From Plotosus lineatus (lineage: Eukaryota > Chordata > Actinopteri > Siluriformes > Plotosidae): a DNA stretch of 64,000 bases. This document shows, one piece after another, positions 11,940 to 23,261 of the stretch (positions are counted from its first letter, which is position 1; each line of letters begins with the position of its first letter). A program made the position numbers and the translations under genes. The stretch lies in assembly GCA_024760905.1 (NCBI GenBank), contig CM045735.1:24758249-24822248 (forward strand), written 5' to 3'. The notes beneath the pieces are model-generated. The model searched no databases. It had not been told where the DNA came from and saw only the letters and a program-made list of their open reading frames with translations.

Positions 11940-14900
11940 TCTTCTTCTTCTTCTTTTACTTTAGCTGCTCCTTGGGAATTAGCCACAGCAAATCATCATA
12001 CTCCACCTCACCTGTCCTCCATCTTCTTTTCTGACTCAACGACCTTCATGTCTTCCTTCACCCACATCCATAAATCTCTTCTTTGGTCTTCCTCGAGGCC
12101 TTCTGCCTGGTAGTTCCAACCTCAGCATCCTACTGCCAATATATACTCACTATCCCTCCTCTGTACATGTCCAAACCATCTCAATCTAGCCTCTCTCTGA
12201 CTTGTCTCCCAAAACATCTTCATGTGGGCTGTCCCTCTGATATACTCATTTCTGATCCTATCCATCCTCGTTACTCCCAGGAGAACCTCAACATTTTCAT
12301 CTCCGCTACCTCCAGCTCTGCCTCCTGCCTTTTCCTCAGCGCCACTGTTTCTAAGCCGCCACAACATCGCTGGCCTCACCACCATCTTGTACACTTTTCC
12401 CTTCATTCTTGCTGACACTCTCTATCGCACATCACACGGATACTTTTCTCCAACCATTTCAGCCTGCCTGCACACACTTCTTCACCTCTTTTCCACACTC
12501 TCCATTGCTCTGGATTGTTGAGCCCTAAGTACTTAAAATCCTCCACCTTCGTTATCTCTGCTCCCTGTAACATCACCGTTCCTCCTGGGTCCTTCTCATT
12601 CCACACACATGTATTCTGATTTTCTGAGGCTAACCTTCATTCCTCTCCTTTCCAGGGCATACCTCCACCTCTCTAGAATTTTCCTGCACTTGTTCTCTGC
12701 TCTCACTACAGATCCGATGTCATCTGCAAACATCATAGTCCATGGAGATTCTTGTCTCACCTCATCTGTCAGCCTGTCCATCACCATAGCAAACAAGAAG
12801 GGGCTCAGAGCTGACCCTTGATGCAGTCCACCTCCACCTTGAATCTTCTGGTCACACCGACAGCACACCTCACCACTGTCTTACATCTCTCATACATGTC
12901 CTGCACCACTCCTAACATACTTCTCTGCCACTCCAGACTTCCTCATGCAATACCACAGTTCTTCTCTTGGCACCCTGTCATATGCTTTTTCCAGATCCAC
13001 AAAGGCACAATGTAGCTCCCTCTGACCTTCTCTGTACTTCTCTATTAACATCCTCAAGGCAAACATTGCATCTGTGGTGCTCTTTCTTGGCATGAAACCA
13101 AACTGTTGTTCACAAATGCTGACCTCTGCCCTTAGTCTAGCTTCCACTATTCTTTCCCATAACTTCATCATTATGGCTCATCAACTTTATCCCTCTGTAG
13201 TTGCCGCAACTCTGCACGTCTCCTTGTTCTTAAAAATAGGCACCAGCACACTTCTCCTCCACTCCTCCGGCATCTGCTCACTCTCTAGTACCGTGTTGAA
13301 TGTTCTTGTCAGAAAATCTACTGCTACCTCTCCTACACACTTCCATACCTCCACAGGTATATCATCAGGACCAACTGCCTTTCCATTCTTCATCCTCTTC
13401 AATGCCCTTCTCACTTCACCCTTACTGATCTTTGCTACATCCTGCTCCTCAATGGTTACCTCTTCTACTCTTTTTCTCTCACATTTTCCTCATTCATCAG
13501 CTCTTCAAAGTACTCTTTCCATCTTCCCAGCACACTTCTGTCATTAGTCAATAGTTCCCTCTCTGTCCTTTATCAATCTAACTTGCTGCACGTCCTTCCC
13601 ATCTCTATTTCTCTGCTGTGCCAACCTGTATAGATCATTTCTCCTCTTTACTATCAACCTATCATACAAGTCATCATATGCCCTCTGTTTTGGCCTTAGC
13701 CACTGCTACTTCGCTACTTCGCTGTGTCTCCCTGTACTCCTGTTTACTCTCTTGGTCCTCTCAATGTCCCACTTCTTCTTAGCTAACCTCTTCCTTTGCA
13801 CACACTCCTGCACTTCCTCATTCCACCACCAAGTCTCCTTATCTACTTTCCTTCAGAGGACACACAAAGTACTCTCTACCTGTGTCCCTGATCACATTTG
13901 CTGTGGTTGTCCAGTCATTTGGAAGCACTTCCTGGCCACCCAAAGCCTGTTTCAACTCCTCCTTGAAGACAACATGACACTCTTCCTTTTCAGCTTCCAC
14001 CACCTTGTCTTCTGCTCTGCCTTTGCCTTTTCACCTTTCTCACCATCAGAGTCATCCTGCACACCACCATCCTATGCTGTTTGGCAACACTCTCACCCAC
14101 TGATGACTTTGCAGTCACTGACTTCCTTCAAATTACATCGCCTACACAGATGTAGTCTACCTGTGTGCTCCTACCTCCGCTTTTATAAGTCACCTATGCT
14201 CCTGTTTCTTCTCGAAGAAGTATTCACCACAGCCATTTCCATCCTTTTTGCAAAATCTATCAACATCTGTCCTTCTCATTTCCTGTCCTGGATACCAAAC
14301 CTGCCCATCACTTCCTCGTCCCTCTGTTTCCTGCACCAACATGTCCATTGAAGTCTGCCAATGACCACTCTTTCACCTCTGGTGGTACTCTGCATCACTT
14401 CATCTAAATCACTCCAGAATCTCTCCTTCTCTTCTAGCTCACATCCTGCCTGTGGGGCATAGCACTAACAACATTGAGCATTACACCTTCAATTTCTAAC
14501 TTGAGACTCATCACTCTGTCTGACACTCTTTTCACTTTTAGAACATTCTGACAAACTCCTCCCTTCAAGATGACAAGCTCCATTTCTCTTCCCATCCACA
14601 TGATAAAACAAGCAAACCCTGCTCCTAAGCGACTCATTTCTCTTCCCACTGGTCTCCTGACACACAGTGATGTCCACCTTCCAAACCTCTGCATCATAAG
14701 CTTTTAGTTTTCCACCTGGTCTCCTGAACACACAGTATGTCCACCTCATGCCTTTCCTCCTCTGCATCATGTCAACCAGCTCTCTACCTTTTCTGTAACA
14801 GTACATTCAAAGTCACCCACTCTCAGTCCTAACAGACTCATGATCCTTTCCTCTCTCTCTTGCCTACGGACCGCCTCCACCTCTCCTTCTCGGCGTCTTC

Positions 14901-14991
14901 GACCATGACAGTAGTCATCCACCTCAGCACCCTGTTGATTGACAGCATATATATATATACCCAGGCCTCGACCGATCGGTATGGAGGTATA

Positions 14992-15039
<48 letters not shown>

Positions 15040-15126
15040 GGATGCCCTTCCTGACACAACCCTCTGCATATATATATATGGGAGCATGAGAGGAAGACAC
15101 TGGTTTGTGCCCCCCCCTCACGGCTG
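11940..15126 (-). mobile_element. Full-length RTE LINE, copy C, riddled with indels
   Basis: Same structure and orientation as the neighbour at 8567-11716, from 'gcagccgtgag' at 15126 to a (GAA)n tail at 11940. Substitutions relative to copy B are few, but one- to several-base indels occur every few tens of bases, so no reading frame exceeds about 200 codons. Recognisable pieces include SESRENKC-like RT (about 12700), [16 protein letters not shown] (12975-13020), [16 protein letters not shown] (13340-13390) and VKRVSDRVMSLKLEIEGVML (14480-14540). In the 5' part, blocks of ordinary LINE sequence are replaced by AT runs at about 14946-14959, 14991-15037 and 15069-15079. This may be real decay or unpolished long-read consensus. 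Confidence 0.88.
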
Positions 15127-15127
15127 C

Positions 15128-15201
<74 letters not shown>
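15127..15201. repeat. (AT)n then (AC)n microsatellite
   Basis: AT tract to about 15158, then AC repeats to 15201, flanking the 5' end of RTE copy C. Confidence 0.95.
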
Positions 15202-15202
<1 letters not shown>

Positions 15203-15203
<1 letters not shown>

Positions 15204-15705
15204 AACATATTGCATGGCCCCCTTTAGATGATGAATATTTCAACAGACTCCTTCAGTCAGCAGGACAATGCAAATCATCACAATGCAGCATAGCTTTGTT
15301 AGAAAAGGGTCTGGGTGCTGGGTGCCTTCAGTCAAGATCTTTCACCTATAGAGAACATTTAGCACATCATTACACAAAAAATATGTCAAAGGCAACCACA
15401 AGCTCTTCAGCGGCTGGAAACCTTTCTCAGGAAAAACAATGGGACCAGATTAGAACACCAGAACTCCAGAAACTAATAACTTTGATGCCCGAACATGGTA
15501 AACATGCTCCTGTCCGAATTTTGAGACCTGTTGCAGGCATTGAGTTTGAAATGAGCTCATGTTGTGCATAAAATTAAGAATTTCTCAGTTTAAAGACTTG
15601 GAAAGTTATCCATGTTATGTTCTGTATAAAATATTGGCTCATGTGGTTTTAGAGAATGTACCACTTTTCTGGAATTTGGGTTGTAACTAATCCTTTTTGC
15701 AGTGT
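15203..15705 (+). mobile_element. Second Tc1-like transposon, 3' remnant
   Basis: A decayed transposase 3' end. In one frame, 'caggacaatgca' (15260-15271) gives QDNA, where the second catalytic aspartate lies, and 'caagatctttcacctataga' (15332-15351) gives QDLSPIE followed by N, the D-L-x-P-I-E-N signature of Tc1 transposases. Stop codons follow both. The far end reads 'ttttctggaatttgggttgt' (15666-15685), the style of terminus found in abundant fish Tc1 elements. The 5' half and left repeat are missing, replaced by the AC microsatellite. The longer open frame spanning 14939-15571 is mostly AT-repeat translation and is not a gene. Confidence 0.6.
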
Positions 15706-15849
15706 ACATTTCACAATGGAATATAGTTAAAATGAGCAACTAGAGATACTGTAGGCACAGTGTAACAAGTATTACTGGAGAAACTCTAGTTTCTTTATTC
15801 ACATGCAAGGCATATATATATATATATCCACTCCATATTTTATTCTCTT

Positions 15850-16216
15850 GCTGAGTTCGGCTCCCTGTTCACCTGCCTTTATGTTCAGTACCAGACTCCT
15901 GACTGGTCCAGGTTATGCTGGTCGAAGTGCTCTTTCATCAGCAACAGTAGTCCTTATTACAGTCAAAGGACACAAGCATCTAACGTTTATCTTATTTACG
16001 CTGCACTGGCTCCCAGTTAAATTTCGAATCAAATATAAGATACTACCTTTAACCTATAAAGCACTTAATGGTCCTGTGCAACATTATTTTGGTGAACTTG
16101 TCATTTATTTTCCAGCATGCTCCCTTAGATTAAAAGTCACTGAGTTTGTCACTCAGACACACTCTGTTTTTAAGACTAGGTTGAAAACTTACTTGTTTAG
16201 TCAAGCATTTTGTTAA
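15850..16216 (+). pseudogene. CR1/L2-type LINE, RT C-terminal remnant
   Basis: Translates to the far C-terminus of a LINE polyprotein: LHWLPVKFRIKYKILPLTYK (about 16003-16062), ALNGPVQHYFGEL, and VFKTRLKTYLFSQAFC ending with TAA at 16214-16216. The LHWLPVxxRIxxKILxLxYK-ALNG pattern is characteristic of vertebrate CR1/L2-type LINEs. Upstream RT domains are absent, so this is a 5'-truncated copy. The following ~500 bp (16217-16730) look like its 3' untranslated region, with 'ggagtccctgcttggact' at 16419-16436. No independent evidence of expression. Confidence 0.65.
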
Positions 16217-16818
16217 GTAAAGGAGCAGATTTGTGTGTTCTCCAACATAGAGTTCTGGTAAACTGTGGCATTAGGATGCTGTCACTACCTGACTCAACAT
16301 GCTCACCAGGGTCCACTAACAATAGAGTGGCTGATTATGTAATGTCACAGGGTGCCCTCACGTCTACCTGTCTTCTGGTTCTCTATTTTAGTTGTGCTGC
16401 CGTATCGGGTCATGCTGGAGTCCCTGCTTGGACTCAGCACTAATAAATTCTTCTATTACATTATTATGAGTCTACTTAACCTTCCTCTCACTCTCTTTTT
16501 TCTGAGGTACATGCGCTGCATCTGGAATGTTGGTGATCCAATCCTTCTGCTTTCTGAGACCTTTGGTCTGTCCTGATGTGGTAATGCTGGCTGGAGTTCT
16601 CATCTTGGTAGCTCCTCCCTCCTGCTGAGTAAGATCCACATATGAACTTTGATGTGCATGCACAGACTGTGAAGACTTTTCACTGAGGGAGATAGAACTC
16701 TTTCCCCACAATTATTTAGGACCTACAGTTATGGTATAACAAACCTGACTTCATTTTGGACTATAATGCAGTTTCCTCCTATTTGGTTTGTATTTTTATG
16801 GTTCCACCCAAATGATGT

Positions 16819-17110
16819 GGGGCCGGTGACATGGTGGTTGGAGTGCTTGGCTCATGATCGGGAGGTTGTGAGTTTAAATCCCAATTAGACCCCCACTGTG
16901 CTAAGACCTCTGGGCAAGGTCTTAACCACAAGTGTGCCTCTGTTCACCCAGCAGTATAAATGGGTACCAATAAAAATATACTGGGAAGGTAACCTGCGAT
17001 GGACTAGCGTCCCATCCAGGAGGAGTTGAACTCCTGGTCGCTTCACGCTATGGAAACCACTATGGCTCGGGTGTAAAAAGCACAATAGACTTTACCTCTA
17101 CCTACCTTTT
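16819..17110 (+). mobile_element. tRNA-derived SINE, family 1, copy a
   Basis: Flanked by the 13-bp direct repeat 'acccaaatgatgt' (16806-16818 and 17111-17123). The head resembles a tRNA: a degenerate A box near 'gacatggtggttggagtg' and a B box mutated to 'gagtttaaatccc' (16870-16882). The body carries 'aacctgcgatggactagcg' and 'ccatccaggaggagttgaac', repeated in the copy at 58005-58302. The tail is pyrimidine-rich (CTACC repeats). RNA polymerase III would transcribe an intact copy; a LINE would supply reverse transcriptase. Confidence 0.85.
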
Positions 17111-17526
17111 ACCCAAATGATGTTGAGTTTCTTTTTTGTGTCAAGTGAGGGACTTTTTCCTTGCAAGCATTTCCACAGGCTTGCTCATTAGGAATATACA
17201 GTAGGCCCTTGACTATTTGCGAATTTGCACTGACAGGTTGAGTATTCGCAGACTGCCAAGCAACTGACACGTCACTCAAATTCAGAGAATGGCTGTCCTC
17301 CTTCCTGCTGATTGGTTGAGATATTGTAACACCCCTTTTTCCTCATTCACGCACAAGTTGTCAATGAGCCTCTTTTTTTATGTGTTTTAAGTACCAGTTA
17401 AGCTCTATGATGCCACTCAAACGCTGTGCGTCTTCTCTGGCAAAGCAATAGAAAATGTTGGATGTATCTTCTGAAGAAATAAGACTTTCTCCTGAAGAAA
17501 TGACAGTTTCCCCTGAACTGTTTTAT

Positions 17527-18441
17527 TAAAGTCTTTTTCAATTATTATTCCAGTACAGTACCTAAGTTAATATTTAGAATGTTTGTGCATGAGATTTTAT
17601 GTTCTATAGCATGTTTAACAAACGATACCAAAAGGATATATTTTATTATGCTTCATGTCCTTTTACATTGAAGTTGGAGTGACGTCTTGGAGTGACGTCT
17701 CCAAGATGGCGCTGTCTAGAGGACGACGTCGCGGATTCTCAGAGTCAAATTGTTTCTTTGTTCATTTTAACTTGTTTTATTTGTTGTTTTGTTTGTTCAT
17801 GTTTTGCACTATGCTCGTCTATGACCGGTCGACCCTACTACAGCTATGAGATTTGAGTCTTTGGGCGTGTAAAACTGAACACGCTCAACTTCTATCCTGA
17901 GCTAATATGCTATGGTAGCTCAATGCTAGCTGCACCCCAGATAACAATAAGCCCAGGCAGAGTTCTCAGAGTCTCCGGCGCTTGGTTAGAAGGGGAAGGT
18001 TAGCACTTCCAATCATACTGCTTGAAAGTGTTCAGTCCCTGCAAAACAAGATCAACGAGCTTCATGCTTGGATTGCAGCGAAGAGGGATCTACAGGACTA
18101 CTACATGCTGTGTTTCTGTGAAACATGGCTCGAGGAGAGTATACCCGATGAGGTGATTGGACCAGCCGGCTACACAGCCTTCATCCCGTGATCCTAAATG
18201 CCGGAGTTGTGGTTCGGCCCCTCCTCGCCTAGGCTTATTTGACTCTGAGAACTCTGGGACGTCGCCCTCTAGGCAGCACCAACTTGGAGACGTCACGTGC
18301 AATGTAAAAGGACATGAGGTGTAATAAAGTTTATCCTTTTGGTATCATTTGTTAAACATGCTACAGAACATAAAATCTCATGCACAAGCATTAACTTAAG
18401 TACTGTACTGGAATAATAATTGAAAAAGACTTTAATACTAG
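17527..18441. repeat. Large inverted duplication (arms ~230 bp, spacer ~450 bp)
   Basis: The left arm (17527-17750) reappears reverse-complemented at 18235-18441: 'ttcaattattattccagtac' versus 'gtactggaataataattgaa', 'taaaaggacatga' versus 'tcatgtccttttacattgaa', and the 'gacgtctccaag' block. The arms contain both pogo-element sequence and the 5' end of an L2-like LINE, so the duplication happened after that LINE began there. The right arm joins 'cagagtcaaa' to a 'taagcctaggc' segment whose counterpart lies about 200 bp further along in the left copy. Confidence 0.75.
17700..18192 (+). mobile_element. CR1/L2-type LINE, 5' UTR and start of endonuclease
   Basis: Starts with 'ccaagatggcgctgtctag' (17701-17719); a CCAAGATGGC motif is the YY1-type site seen at the start of several vertebrate LINE promoters. 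Downstream VYDRSTLLQL (about 17817-17846) is the (Y)xRxxLLxL motif at the N-terminus of many fish L2-type ORFs, and LPIILLESVQSLQNKINELH with CFCETWLEES (about 18006-18140) is the beginning of an APE endonuclease. It stops abruptly after GPAGYTAFIP at 18190. Two in-frame stops separate these pieces. Loss of the 3' part is not a normal LINE outcome and probably reflects the local inversion. Confidence 0.65.
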
Positions 18442-18874
18442 TGCTTTACAACAGTATATGTTGTATAATGCTTATATTTTATGATCAATAAATATAACAG
18501 TAAAAATTGAAAAAAGTTTTTCTTAATCATTACTACCTTCTATGACAATGACAATGACAATGACAATACTTTATTGCCCGAGAAGGGAATTTGTCTTGCA
18601 CGTACACAGGCTCCATAAAACATACATACATAAAAAACATATTACAAACATGAAAACATAATACATATATCACATTAAAATATCTTAAGGTACAATGTAA
18701 GAAGACTAGCACTAAAAGTTCAAAAATAAAGTTTAAAAATACTTTAAAGAATACTGTATGTTAAAACGGGCATGTAACGACTTGAGACATAAAACTGAGT
18801 TTTTAAATTAGATAACGCAACAGATAAAACAGTGGTACAAAATGTAACAATATACCATAGACTAAAGGTGGAGG

Positions 18875-21598
18875 CTACTTATTTAAAAGGAAAATGCTAG
18901 TTGGTATATAGGATGTACGGGCTCTCTTTGATTTAAGTTTGGGTAATTGATATCTGCGGCCGGAAGGAAGAAGGATATATTCAGAATGAAGAACATGAGT
19001 TTCGTCGTTAATAATTTTGGATGCTAAATTTAGTACATGAGATTCATAAAGGTAGTCAATAGGGTCTAAAGGAGTTCCAATGATTTTGCTGCTTACTTTT
19101 ACAATTTTACCAAGTTTGTTTTTGTTTTTGAGAGAGAGAGTGCCGTACCAACATTATACACTAAAAAGTAAAACAGATTGCACACATGATTTGTAAAATA
19201 ACAACATAATGGTTTTATCAATATGAAAAGATCTGAGTTTGCGAAGGAAGAACAGTCTTTGTTGACACTTGTTGTACACGGCATCAGTATTCTGGGTAAA
19301 AGTCAGCTTATTGTCAATGATAGTTCCCAGATATTTGTATTGGTCAACTTGTTCAACAGTCTCTGAGTTAATTACGACAGGTGCATGATCAGATTTTTTT
19401 GTTCTAAAGTCTATGATGAGTTCCTTCGTTTTCTTTACATTCAGCTGTAGGAAATTGTCCTCACACCATGAGTTGAAGTTATAAATGTCCTCTCGGTAGC
19501 TGGCTAAAGACTCACAATCACTAAGGAGACTCACAAGGGCGTCGTCGTCTGCGAACTTGATGGTAGAGCAATTCGAGTGGGTACTGACACAATCGTTAGT
19601 GTAGAGGATGAACAACACAGGGGAGAGAACACATCCCTGTGGAGCCCCCGTGTTGATGGTAACTCTACTGGACATGCTGTCGTTAACCCTCACGTACTGG
19701 GTTCTGTCTCTCAGGAAGTTGAAGATCCATTTGATCACTACATTGTTTACGGATAAGCGTTGAAGTTTCTCAATCATTAGGTGTGGCTGTATGGTGTTAA
19801 ATGCGGATGAAAAGTCAATGAACAGAACCCGAGCAAATGACTTCGGAGTTTCAAGATGTTGGTATACCTGGTTTAAAAGTGTGATTGTGGCGTCTTCAAC
19901 TCCCCGTTTTCCCCTGTAAGCGAACTGTAGAGGGTCCAGCTTGTCTTGGACGTCGCGTAGCAACGACTTCAGCACCAACCTCTCCGAGCACTTCATGACA
20001 ACCGATGTAAGGGCCACAGGCCTGTAGTCGTTTAGAGTTGATGGTTTGGTTTTCTTAGGTACAGGAACTATTTCTGACAATTTCCAAAGTTTTGGTATTA
20101 AATTTGAGTCCAGTGACATTTGGAATAATTTACAAAACACTTCACTGAGCTGGTCGCGACACTCCTTTAGGACCTTGCCGTCCAAGTTATCTGGTCCAGA
20201 CGCTTTACGTATGTTCAGTTTGGAGAACTCATTGATGACGTCATCGTGTTTAAGTAGTATCGGGCTCGAGTTGTTGGCGTCTAAATCCGAATACAAGCGA
20301 TCACATTGTTGACTAAAATCGAAACAATCAAATCTTGCATAAAAGTCATTGAGTTCACTGGCGAATGCATTTTTATCGGGAACATTGATGGCTTGTCTCT
20401 CGCTTTTACTACCAATCATAGTTCTTACACCACTCCAAGCTTGGCGAAGGTTGTTTGTGTAAAACTGACGCTCGATCTTCTCCTTGTAGGCCTGCTTACA
20501 TTGTCTTATTGTGCAATCAATTTCCTTCTGAACAAGCCTCAAATCATCTCTGTTTTGTTCCATGAAAGCTATTTTCTTCTTGTTAAGCAGCAACTTTAAC
20601 TCTTTTGTGACCCAGGGCTTGTTATTCGGGTAGACTTTTACTGTTTTACTGGGAATAATATTGTCCACACAAAAGTTTATATAACATCATATCTGATCAG
20701 TAACAGTATCCAAGTCTGCACAATCGTCAAAGAAAATGTCCCAGTTTGTACAGTCAAAACACCCTTTCAAACTTTCAATAGAATCAGAATCCCACGTCCT
20801 CACGACCTTTGAGTGAGTTTTGTCCATTTTCAATTTAGTCTTGTACTTAGGCATTAAGTATACTCCGTTGTGGTCAGATGATCCCAGAGGCGGCTTACTC
20901 ACAGTTTTATAGGCGTGTTTAACGTTCCCGTAACAGAGGTCGATTGTCTTGTTTCTGCGGGTTTTACATGCCACATATTGTTCGTAGTGTGGTAAAGTTT
21001 CTTTAAGTGAACAACTGTTGAAGTCGCCGAGAATTAGTTTCGGTGCTTCAGGAGAGAGATTTTCTAACTTTTGCATGTGGTCGTAGATTTGATCAGCTGC
21101 CTTCTTGTCGTTAGCACTTGGAGGAATATACACCAGTGTTATGAAGACTTGTCCAAACTCTCGTGGTAGATAGAATGGACGAAACGATACAGATAGAAGT
21201 TCAATATCAGATGAACATACTCTGTTTCTTATCGTAAAGTTAGTGCACCACTTAGAGTTCACGTATATGCAAACGCCGCCCCCGATGGTCTTCCCGGTAG
21301 CGTCGGTGTCTCTGTCGAGGCGGATCGGGGGTCCGAACCCGGGTAGTGTAATCACAGAGTCGTCAACCTGTCTATTCAACCATGTCTCTGTAAAGCACAA
21401 CAGTGAACTATCACGGTACTCAAACAGATGTTCCACACATGCATGGAGTTCATTGAGTTTGTTTTTGATGGACCGTACGTTTGAAAGCAGTATAGTGGGA
21501 AGCGCAGGTTTGTGGTTATGGGCTCGAACTCGACGTCTCACGCCCCCTCTCTTACCTCTTTTACGTCGTTTTGTGGTGGCTCTGAAGTTCGTACACAA
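18875..21598 (-). pseudogene. L2-type endonuclease/reverse transcriptase, two in-frame stops
   Basis: One continuous frame of about 907 codons broken only by TGA at 20687-20689 and a stop at 19154-19156. Order: basic patch KRRKRGKRGGVRRRVR, endonuclease with LPTILLSNVRSIKNKLNELH, CFTETWLNRQ, LILGDFNSCS and LGSSDHNGVY; RT with NDYRPVALTSVVMK, FAYRGKRGVEDA, LFIDFSSAFNTIQP, GAPQGCVLSPVLF and FADDDALVSL. The last 90 residues (SLKNKNKLGKIVK to TSIFLLNK) follow the second stop and end at a natural TAG (18875-18877). The LxNVRSIKNKLxEL plus FSSAFNTI signatures place it in the CR1/L2 group. No ATG opens the frame at its 5' edge, so the true start probably lay upstream, past a frameshift near 21600. 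Confidence 0.88.
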
Positions 21599-21804
21599 TC
21601 CTGAGGTATATCCAGTTTAAGGCTACTCACATCCAGATTGTCACTGTAGGATAATAAGAACTCCCGTCCATAGCGAATGTAATGACTGTAGTCGCCATGT
21701 TGTATACCCAAGCCGTATCCCGCTTGTGTGCAATCGACAACATTATGTTGAAATATGATCAGCGTCAAATGCAGCGTCAAAATGCTCAACATAAGTGTCC
21801 CCAT
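21540..21804 (-). pseudogene. L2-type LINE, N-terminal segment in a shifted frame
   Basis: An ATG at 21802-21804 opens a frame starting MGTLMLSILTLHLTLIIFQH, a hydrophobic stretch, followed by HYIRYGREFLLSYSDN, the YxRxxLLxL-type motif found at the start of fish L2-type ORFs. It ends at 21538 by overlapping the RT frame out of register, which argues that a frameshift near 21560-21600 separated the original N-terminus from the rest. Confidence 0.5.
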
Positions 21805-22111
21805 GTTAGGAAAGTCATTCACAATGAACAAATTCGTCACAGTAACACACAGAAGGACACAAAACAACAAAAATATCCGGAGCTCTGAACGTGCGTGTCG
21901 CCAGCTGTATTAATGAGTAAGACTGTCTATAGAATGTGTTTAAGAAGCCTATTTTAGCAATGTAATGGATACATAGTATTTTACTTCCGGTTGCTTATTC
22001 GCATGTAATATGATACATGGGGTTTTACTTCCGGGTATAGAACTCGCAGATTATCTTCATTCGCGGGAGGGGCTGGAACCGAACCCCCGCGAATATCGAG
22101 GGCCTACTGTA

Positions 22112-22775
22112 TAGGGTTTGTAGAAAATGGTTAAACTCCTTTGTAGTTTGTAAAGTACTTTTACTGTGTAAATCTGCTTTCCAACAGTGTCAATTGTGAA
22201 AAGCAATGAACAAATAAAACTGAATTGAGTATTTTGTTAAAAGCTTAATTGTAATTGTCTGACAATAACTAGCCTAATAAAATGCTTGAACCGGGAGAGT
22301 ACATATTCATTTATTTTCTGAACCACTTAATTCTAATGAGGGTTGCCCACTCTGGGCAAGAGCGGAGGACACCTTGGCGAGTACAAGTGTGATGTTGTAC
22401 AAGATCTACCGAGATGTTTTAGAACACCAACACTGTTTTACCAAAAATAAGGGAGCATGTTTATTGACAACATTAAAGAATAGGCTTTGTAATTGTTTTT
22501 TGTTGTTGCTGTAACATAATGTACTTGGTGTTAATCTTAAACCGTTAACTTTGGCTGAGCTACATTTATACCCACTTGTTGGAGTGGGAGGCTGGGAGAC
22601 CCAGATTACCTTTATTCCAAGCTTGAAAATGTAATTGCGTCTGTTCTTCGTAGCCATGCAAACAGGATTAGCCAACTTGTGCTCAGCTTTGTGGCCTAGC
22701 AGCTGGTAAGGACATTTGGGTATATATATGGAAATGACTGTGCCTCAAATCATTCTCAAAGTCAGAGCAGGGCAT
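22112..22775. other. Unassigned sequence with a short fish-repeat fragment
   Basis: No coding frame recognised. At about 22305-22385, 'attttctgaaccacttaatt' and the following text resemble the 3' part of the (ATGA)n-tailed repeat at 46803-47107 in reverse sense of use; otherwise nothing is seen. Confidence 0.4.
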
Positions 22776-22792
22776 TATAGGGGTCAAAACAT

Positions 22793-23149
22793 ATGTCTGT
22801 CTGTCTGTCTGTCTTCCTTTCGGCTTTTTCCCTTTTCTCAGGAGTTGCCACAGCGAATCATCTGATTCCAACATTTGGCAGAGGTTTTTACGTCGGATGC
22901 CCTTCCTGTCACAACCCTTTTTAGCAAGGGACAGAAACACTCTGACGGCTTTGCAGCCTACTCTTTTACGAAAGTCAGCAATGGTTCTTTTACATGCCTC
23001 ACACCATAGACAGTGACAGACATGGCCTGCCTTTGATAACCCAATTAGCTGCACTGGGGGGACAGTGACAACCCTGTGGACAGTGGGACTCGAACCACCA
23101 ACCTTTGGATTAGCAATCCAACGCCTTATACCACTAGACCACCACTGCC
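22793..23149 (-). mobile_element. tRNA-headed SINE with RTE-derived 3' part, family 2, copy a (full length)
   Basis: Flanked by the perfect 17-bp repeat 'tataggggtcaaaacat' (22776-22792 and 23150-23166). On the minus strand it starts with a tRNA-like head: A-box-like 'tggtctagtgg' (near 23140) and B box 'ggttcgagtccc' (23085-23096 in complement). Then comes a body, then 'gggttgtgacaggaagggca' shared with the RTE 5' UTR, then 'gctgtggcaactcctgag' shared with the RTE 3' end, and a (GACA)n tail. Pol III promoter boxes look intact. About 357 bp. This is the reference copy for the family here. Confidence 0.9.
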
Positions 23150-23261
23150 TATAGGGGTCAAAACATCAGCTAGAATAAATTCACCAAAAATAAATTCACA
23201 ATGGCACTGTCTGGTGGCCATCTACAGTCCAGGCTCTGACAGAAGAATGGTGCACTTTTGT

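Larger units (their letters stand above)
18541..21900 (-). mobile_element. Nearly intact CR1/L2-type LINE
   Basis: Reads on the minus strand from a 5' region near 21900 to a 3' tail of tandem 'tgtcat' units (18541-18570, plus strand 'tgacaatgacaatgaca'). It lies inside pogo element P2: the sequences on its two sides ('cttaatcattactac' and 'gtattaatgagtaagactg') are adjacent in the copies at 1698-1988 and 28515-29060, which shows the insertion point, though about 20 bp of target appear lost. Length about 3.36 kb. The 3' UTR (18571-18874) has no other feature. Confidence 0.88.
17199..22109. mobile_element. Pogo-like element with matched ends and nested inserts (P2)
   Basis: Left end 'cagtaggcccttgactattt' after TA (17197-17198) and right end 'cgagggcctactg' before TA (22110-22111) are inverted copies, the layout of Tc1/mariner-pogo elements. 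About 4.9 kb apart, but most of the interior is later insertion: an inverted duplication (17527-18441) and an L2/CR1-type LINE (18541-21900). What remains resembles the shorter copies at 1698-1988 and 28515-29060, including a shared 'cctgctgattggttga' box (17305-17320 here). A short frame near 17409 (MPLKRCASSLAKQ, then a stop) may be a transposase N-terminus, but I cannot confirm it. Confidence 0.7.

Noticed and set aside
23076..23150. Possible tRNA genes at SINE heads
   Set aside because: A and B boxes are present but no proper cloverleaf with acceptor stem is evident, and each lies at the 5' end of a dispersed SINE, some with target duplications.
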